DNA of 64,000 bases from Cerina sp048266425 (GTDB taxonomy: Bacteria > Bacteroidota > Bacteroidia > Flavobacteriales > Flavobacteriaceae). A model generated the notes under the pieces. It saw only the letters and a list, made by a program, of their open reading frames with translations, did not search any database and was not told where the DNA came from. The DNA lies in the NCBI GenBank assembly GCA_048266425.1, contig JBLWZN010000008.1, positions 1 through 64,000 of the forward strand, in the 5' to 3' direction. Below, piece by piece: positions 59,526 to 64,000 of this stretch. Position numbers and translations under genes: made by a program. Numbering within the stretch: the first letter of the stretch is position 1; each line of letters begins with the position of its first letter.

Positions 59526-61643
59526 TTAATAGAACGTGGGTCTTTGGTCCTCAATTTCCGCCTTATCCTTTAATGCATTGTAAACCTCCGTGTTAACTTT
59601 GGCCACTTCGGCATTGTGCAAGGCATTGGCATAGGTTATATAATTCTCCAATTTTGGTGCCTCTACCTTGTTGGTCACCGTAATCATAAACACTCCGCTT
59701 TCTCCCTCAATCAGGCCAGAAGTTTTACCTTGTGCCAAACCAAACGCCCGGCCTACAACCGCAGGCTCCCTACCCGCTCCGGGTATCGTCGGGTTTTTCA
59801 TGGTCAAGGCGGAAGCACTGGCCTCTGATACGTTATTGTCCTTTGCAAAGGCTTCGATGGACTTTCCTTTATTGGCGGCAATAATCTGTGCTGCTTTCTT
59901 ATCCTTTCTTATTTTTGGAAGTACAACTGGGGAGGCATCCTCAACCGACATCAATCCCTCTTTTATATCGGCGGTCAATTGTACTACGGCATAGCCATTA
60001 TGTACATTAAACCGTTTGATGTCCCCTACCTCGGTATCCCCATTAAAGGCCCATTGCACGATACTCCGTTGCGCATCTAGCCCGGGAAGATTCTCGTCCA
60101 TTTCCTTGATCTTATTTACCGGGCGAACTGTGTATCCCTCCTTTTTCGCCAAATCAGTGAATGCATGGTCGGAAGAAGTAGCCTCCATTTCAAATTTGGT
60201 GACATCGGTAAATAGTTTGTTGGTGGTTTCATCGGAAGGTTCCAATTCCCTTGCAAGGGTTGCAATTTGAACAATATCCTGCTTGTCATCTACCCGAACA
60301 ATGTGATAACCAAACTCGGTCTCCACCAAACCTATATCACCTACCTTATGTCCAAAGGCAAAATCGTTGAACTTTCCTACCATCATACCTTCTTGGAAAT
60401 AGCCTAGATCTCCTCCATTTGGAGCAGATGGCCCATCGGAATTCTCCCTGGCCAAATCGGCAAATACCGTCCCATCCTTCTTGGCTTCCTTAAGCAATTC
60501 CTCAGCCTTTTTTTCGGCCTCTTCCTTGGTCCTGGTAACGTCGGGATTGGATCTTTCGGCACCTTTATAAGTTATAAGAATGTGGCTTGCCTTTACAGAG
60601 CCGCCCTCCTTCTTGTCCATCATCCTGGAAATTTTATAATAGCCACCATCCAGGTACGGGCCATAGATCTGACCAACCTTCAATGCGAAAAGGCTGTCGG
60701 CAAACTTAGCAGGTAAATCCTTTTTGGCCTTATAGATGGTATCAAACTTAATATCCGAATTTCGATCTAAAAAAACACCGACATCCTTTGTCCTTGCAAA
60801 TCCTAATATAGTATCATTGCTGTTCTTTTCCTTATTGTATTCCACGGTGTCATCCAACAATTTAAGGATCTCATCCTTTACCGCCTTTTCATCCGTCGCA
60901 GATGGTTTTTCCTCAAAATATACAAATTGGATATCTCTTGCCTTCTCCTGTTTAAAATCCTTTTTATGATTGTTGATGTAAGTTTCGATTTCCTTTTTAC
61001 TTACGCTTACGGAAGAATCCGAAATAGAAGTATAGGGTACACGAACATATTTAATATCTACCTTGTCATTGGCCAATTTATAATCCAGTTCGCCTTCTTT
61101 CAACGTTGCACCAACTCCCGCCTTTACCAAATCAAAATAAACCTGCTCCTTGGCCATCTGAACAATGGCTTGCTCATCCTGAAGCCATAGCTGAAACTGT
61201 ACGGGACTGGATGTCTTTAAGGTGGCTATAAATTCCTTGAATTTCCCTTCATCAAAAATACCGTTTGCATCCAAAAATTGAGGGTTTTGGGCGTAAGAGG
61301 GGTTCATTTTGATAAAATTTATGATTTGATCTTGCTGGATATCGATTCCCAAATCATCAAATTGTTGACCCAAAATGGTATTTCTCACTTCTTGGTTCCA
61401 TACGTTGTTTACCAATTGCATTGAAGATGCCTGTGGTCCATACCTTCTGGATGCGGCCTCCACCTTATGTCGAAAGGCATCTATGGAAATTTCCTCCCCA
61501 TTGATCTCGCCCACACTGGAACCGACTTTGCTACCGCCACCGCCGCCATCGAAAATCCCGGACACCACAAAAGCGAACAAGGCCAAGCCAATGATCAAAA
61601 TCAATATGGTGGTACGTTTTCTAATATTCTCTAAAATTGCCAT
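59526..61643 (-). CDS. PpiD/SurA-like membrane-anchored peptidyl-prolyl isomerase
   Basis: This 705-aa protein has a single N-terminal helix (about 11-33; TTILILIIGLALFAFVVSGI) followed by a Gly/Ser linker and a SurA-like N-terminal chaperone domain (about 40-180). The parvulin (PPIC) domain lies at about 345-445, with VKASHILITYKG, PNGGDLGYFQEGMMVGKFND and GYHIVRVDDK. A further helical chaperone region follows. It anchors at the inner membrane and assists periplasmic and outer-membrane protein folding. Downstream genes are divergent in function; the CNNM/CorC gene upstream lies 278 nt away. Confidence 0.92.
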   Translation of the reverse strand: MAILENIRKRTTILILIIGLALFAFVVSGIFDGGGGGSKVGSSVGEINGEEISIDAFRHKVEAASRRYGPQASSMQLVNNVWNQEVRNTILGQQFDDLGIDIQQDQIINFIKMNPSYAQNPQFLDANGIFDEGKFKEFIATLKTSSPVQFQLWLQDEQAIVQMAKEQVYFDLVKAGVGATLKEGELDYKLANDKVDIKYVRVPYTSISDSSVSVSKKEIETYINNHKKDFKQEKARDIQFVYFEEKPSATDEKAVKDEILKLLDDTVEYNKEKNSNDTILGFARTKDVGVFLDRNSDIKFDTIYKAKKDLPAKFADSLFALKVGQIYGPYLDGGYYKISRMMDKKEGGSVKASHILITYKGAERSNPDVTRTKEEAEKKAEELLKEAKKDGTVFADLARENSDGPSAPNGGDLGYFQEGMMVGKFNDFAFGHKVGDIGLVETEFGYHIVRVDDKQDIVQIATLARELEPSDETTNKLFTDVTKFEMEATSSDHAFTDLAKKEGYTVRPVNKIKEMDENLPGLDAQRSIVQWAFNGDTEVGDIKRFNVHNGYAVVQLTADIKEGLMSVEDASPVVLPKIRKDKKAAQIIAANKGKSIEAFAKDNNVSEASASALTMKNPTIPGAGREPAVVGRAFGLAQGKTSGLIEGESGVFMITVTNKVEAPKLENYITYANALHNAEVAKVNTEVYNALKDKAEIEDQRPTFY

Positions 61644-61921
61644 TATATGGAATGTTTAAAATTAATGAACCCACTTTGATGAATTCAGGTGGCGAAATTA
61701 CCATTTTCTTTGAAATAATAAAAACTAAAAAATGGGATACTGATTGGAGTTTGGCGATTCGTGTTTCCAGGTATGAGCATTCAAAATTTTGCCAAGTTGG
61801 AAGTTAAGAATTTTAGAAACCAACCCTGTAGGATTTTGACCCTTTCCCAAACGAAAACTACCCCGATTCCACAGCACATTGGAACTTGGCACATGGAAAC
61901 CCAAGCAATACGTTTAAATCC
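61644..61921. other. intergenic region without a recognisable gene
   Basis: This 278-nt gap between the foldase and CNNM/CorC genes is AT-rich and has a few loosely repeated GGAACTTGG / GGAAGTTAAG words, weaker than the heptamer modules elsewhere. I see no gene, terminator or promoter that I can defend. Confidence 0.4.
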
Positions 61922-63211
61922 TCAATCCTTTTCCAAGATCTGCAAGGTTACCAAATCAATCTTTGTACTGGATACCTCAAGGATAGTAAACACAAAATTT
62001 CCAATCACAATTTCGGTATCCTTTTCCGGGATTTCACCGGTCCCATTCACGATCAGCCCACCCAGGGTCTCATACTCTTCGCTATCGGGCAGCTCCAATT
62101 TATAATTTTCGTTAAGGTAGTCTACTTCCAGCCTTGCCGAAAACTTATAGGTAGTCTCATTGATCTGTTCTTCGATTAGATCTACGGTATCGTGTTCGTC
62201 CTCGATCTCACCAAAAAGTTCCTCTACAATATCCTCTACCGTAATAATACCAGAAGTGCCCCCATATTCATCCAATACAACGGCAATACTCTTCCTTTTT
62301 TTTGCCAGTATATTTAGAATGTCATTGATGAGCATTGTCTCCGGTACAAATTCCACTGGCAAAAGGATGCTTTTTATAACCTTGGGCTTTTTAAACAGCT
62401 CATAAGAATGTACATAACCTATAATATTATCTATGGTATCCTTATAGATCAATATTTTGGAATACCCCGTTTCGGTAAATAGCTTGGCCAGGTTCTTGGG
62501 AGTCTCATGTAATTCTACCGCGGTTATCTCGGTACGGGGCACCATCACCTCCCTAGCCTTGACAGCGGAAAACTCCAATGCGTTCTGGAAGATCTGGATC
62601 TCCGAATCCACGTTGTCCTCTTCCTCAACGGTTTCCATCTGCTCGTTGATATAATCCCCTAACTCCAATTTGCTGAAGGACAATTGAACTTCGTCCCCAT
62701 TGGATTTGAAAAACACCTTCAAAATAATGTCCGATACCCAAATAACAAATGCCGATATCACCGAAAACAATAAATAAAATAGATAGGCGGGGACCGCTAA
62801 AAACCGGAGCAAGGTGTTGGCATAGATCTGGAACAATACCTTGGGCAAGAATTCCGCAGTGAGCAAGATGACCAGTGTGGAAATTACTGTTTGGGTGACC
62901 AGACTAAAATCCGTTAGCAGTAAATCGATTATTTTATAGGAAGTGGGATATAGCTTCCCAAACCAATCCATGAGCAATTCGCCCATAAACAACCCGTAAA
63001 TTACCAAGGCAATATTATTGCCTATCAACATGGTAGCAATAAATTTTGAGGGACTCTTGGTTAGTCTTGTCAACACTTTGGCCAAAAAACCATCTTGCTT
63101 CTTCTCAATTTCTATATGTATCTTGTTGGCGGATATAAAAGCAATCTCCATGCCTGAAAAAAAGGCGGAAAATACCAATGAAACCAAAATAATGACGACT
63201 GAAAATTCCAA
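61922..63211 (-). CDS. CNNM/CorC-family membrane protein (DUF21, CBS pair, CorC_HlyC)
   Basis: This 429-aa protein has four helices of the DUF21/CNNM module (about 4-25, 60-75, 95-115, 130-160) with FFSGMEIAFISANKI. A CBS pair follows (about 205-330; REVMVPRTEITAVEL, VLDEYGGTSGIITVEDIVEE), then a C-terminal CorC_HlyC transporter-associated domain. Such proteins are magnesium efflux or transport regulators and are often labelled hemolysins. Gliding-associated GldE has the same layout, but no ssb or gldD gene is near, so I do not use that name. It starts 2 nt after the small membrane gene's stop. Confidence 0.92.
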   Translation of the reverse strand: MEFSVVIILVSLVFSAFFSGMEIAFISANKIHIEIEKKQDGFLAKVLTRLTKSPSKFIATMLIGNNIALVIYGLFMGELLMDWFGKLYPTSYKIIDLLLTDFSLVTQTVISTLVILLTAEFLPKVLFQIYANTLLRFLAVPAYLFYLLFSVISAFVIWVSDIILKVFFKSNGDEVQLSFSKLELGDYINEQMETVEEEDNVDSEIQIFQNALEFSAVKAREVMVPRTEITAVELHETPKNLAKLFTETGYSKILIYKDTIDNIIGYVHSYELFKKPKVIKSILLPVEFVPETMLINDILNILAKKRKSIAVVLDEYGGTSGIITVEDIVEELFGEIEDEHDTVDLIEEQINETTYKFSARLEVDYLNENYKLELPDSEEYETLGGLIVNGTGEIPEKDTEIVIGNFVFTILEVSSTKIDLVTLQILEKD

Positions 63212-63213
63212 TT

Positions 63214-63417
63214 TTATTTTTGGTTATCGCGTTTGCGTTGCTCAAATTTTTTCCTATAATTTCTCCTAAAGAAAAACATGCCCAAAGAAACTACGGCGAA
63301 AAATATGAACATGTAGGTTTCATCCCGGTCAACACTCCATAAGGTAGCTACCTGATATATAGAGACTATGGCCACTATGAGATAAAGATATTCGGTATAT
63401 TTTAAAATTTTGATCAT
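63214..63417 (-). CDS. small membrane protein (two helices)
   Basis: This 67-aa protein has two hydrophobic segments (about 8-26 and 34-51) around a short loop (WSVDRDETY), and a strongly basic tail (RRNYRKKFEQRKRDNQK). The positive tail places the C-terminus in the cytosol. It is packed between lptC (2 nt) and the CNNM/CorC gene (2 nt), so the three form one operon. The tight spacing and good hydrophobic pattern make it real, but I do not recognise a named family. Confidence 0.78.
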   Translation of the reverse strand: MIKILKYTEYLYLIVAIVSIYQVATLWSVDRDETYMFIFFAVVSLGMFFFRRNYRKKFEQRKRDNQK

Positions 63418-63419
63418 AA

Positions 63420-64000
63420 CTATTCGTCTTTAATGGTATAAAGCCCAGATGTTTTATGGGCATTAAAAAAACTAAGGTCTTTATTGAAATCCATGCCCTC
63501 CCCGTACATTACGGTGCCATCCTCCGGATTGGTGAACTTAAACTTACCTTGGGAAAAAATCCAATCATTGGTCCTATCCCAGTACAGTTGTGGCGTTTCC
63601 AATTTTTTACCGTCATAGCTCTCCAAAACCACATTGCCTCGCAAATCTATTAAATTGGTCATATTGTACACAATGCCGTAATCGGCCATAACAATACTTT
63701 TATTTTTATCCGAATCAAAAAAGTCCAGATGCAGTCCCTTGGGAAAAGTACGATACGGAAAGGCAAGATTGTCAAAATCCTCGCTTATGGGGCTTCTGAG
63801 AACAGCTACTACTTGGGAAGTATCTATCTGCTCACTGTTCATGGGCTCCTTGGTCTCTGTATAGGTGAAAACAAAATCCCGAGCCACCCCCTGGGGGAAA
63901 ATTTTTTTCTTTGCCTCTTGACCTACCCTTTCATAATTATCCTTACATGACAAAAAAAACATTGCCATAGAAAAAACCATGGCAATGTAATTTAAATTAT
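63420..64000 (-). CDS. lptC: LPS export protein LptC (5' end probably outside window)
   Basis: The first in-frame ATG in the window is at 63980, giving 186 aa. The frame stays open through the last 20 nt (reading ...NLNYIAMVFSMAMFFLSC), so the true start probably lies beyond the edge and the signal sequence is longer. The lipobox-like FFLSC and the beta-strand body with LRGNVVLESYDGKKLETPQLY (here split: LRGNVVLESYDG and KKLETPQLY) are typical of LptC, which passes LPS from LptBFG to LptA. A perfect 10-bp inverted repeat with a T run lies in the signal-sequence codons. Confidence 0.85.
   Translation of the reverse strand, partial: NLNYIAMVFSMAMFFLSCKDNYERVGQEAKKKIFPQGVARDFVFTYTETKEPMNSEQIDTSQVVAVLRSPISEDFDNLAFPYRTFPKGLHLDFFDSDKNKSIVMADYGIVYNMTNLIDLRGNVVLESYDGKKLETPQLYWDRTNDWIFSQGKFKFTNPEDGTVMYGEGMDFNKDLSFFNAHKTSGLYTIKDE
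63959..63988 (-). repeat. terminator-like inverted repeat inside the lptC signal-sequence codons
   Basis: ACATTGCCAT, 10-nt loop, ATGGCAATGT, then eight T on the minus strand. The perfect stem includes the ATG at 63980. It looks like an intrinsic terminator but lies in coding DNA. Confidence 0.7.

Noticed and set aside
61922..63211. Calling the CNNM/CorC protein GldE
   Set aside because: The domain layout fits, but the usual ssb and gldD neighbours are absent, so the general family name is safer.

Overview
The window is a 64 kb chromosomal stretch from a member of the Flavobacteriaceae (Bacteroidota), probably marine; the genus cannot be fixed from the sequence alone. The assignment rests on the gliding/type IX secretion cluster gldK-gldL-gldM-gldN, Bacteroidota-type promoters (TTG about 20 bp before TAnnTTTG), weak ribosome binding sites, the miaB / sigma-54 regulator / lptE / secG / groESL order, an HMG-CoA reductase plus GYDIA-type GHMP kinase pair, and many short lipoproteins with SC/GC lipoboxes. 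Almost everything is housekeeping. I found no rRNA, tRNA, phage, insertion sequence, plasmid function or CRISPR array.

Layout. 1-8.6 kb: a CPXCG mini-protein cut by the window edge, an ABC-F ATPase, a DUF983 membrane protein, a small secreted gene broken by an in-frame stop, PpnP, a DUF1080 protein, a LytS/LytR-type two-component pair, a secreted protein with an internal duplication, and an amino-acid-oxidase-like flavoprotein. 8.6-17.3 kb: gldN, gldM, gldL, gldK, a ureohydrolase-fold protein that has lost its metal ligands, and topA, all on the minus strand. 17.5-19.8 kb: an LVIVD-type lipoprotein and a membrane protein. 20-36 kb, plus strand: miaB, a sigma-54 activator, lptE, a TPR-like protein, secG, groES-groEL, a free-methionine-sulfoxide reductase, purH and the rod-shape cluster mreB-mreC-mreD-mrdA-rodA. 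36-51 kb: an anchored nuclease, rpiA, an Msr/redoxin repair operon, selO, an M19 dipeptidase, a Prc-type protease, surE, lpxB, an SdpR/SdpI-like pair, an NlpC/P60 lipoprotein and comEC. 51-59 kb: a peptide-scavenging set (two POT permeases and a DPP4-like peptidase) and two mevalonate-pathway genes. 59-64 kb: a PpiD/SurA-like foldase, a CNNM/CorC-like protein and lptC, which runs off the edge.

The genes form coherent sets: envelope biogenesis (lptC, lptE, lpxB, the PpiD-like foldase, Prc, NlpC/P60, mre/rod), motility and secretion (gld), oxidative repair (MsrA, MsrB, fRMsr and a CPGC redoxin), and peptide nutrition (DPP, POT x2, M19).

The least ordinary content is between the genes. Many spacers are built of short words repeated in strict 7-bp register (TTGATGG, TTCTTGT, GACTATA, ACGAAAG, AAATACG, AGC/TCT every 7 bp) or 8-bp register (TAAACnnn). 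They occur in a recurring order and often start exactly at a stop codon, in three cases supplying or adjoining it. A second family, CCAGCCCG-N10/11-CTGGCGGG, occurs singly and as a four-copy tandem. A sigma-54-like promoter with exact GG-N10-GC spacing lies before groESL, about 2.5 kb downstream of a sigma-54 activator gene. The groEL 3' end contains a 10-N assembly gap.
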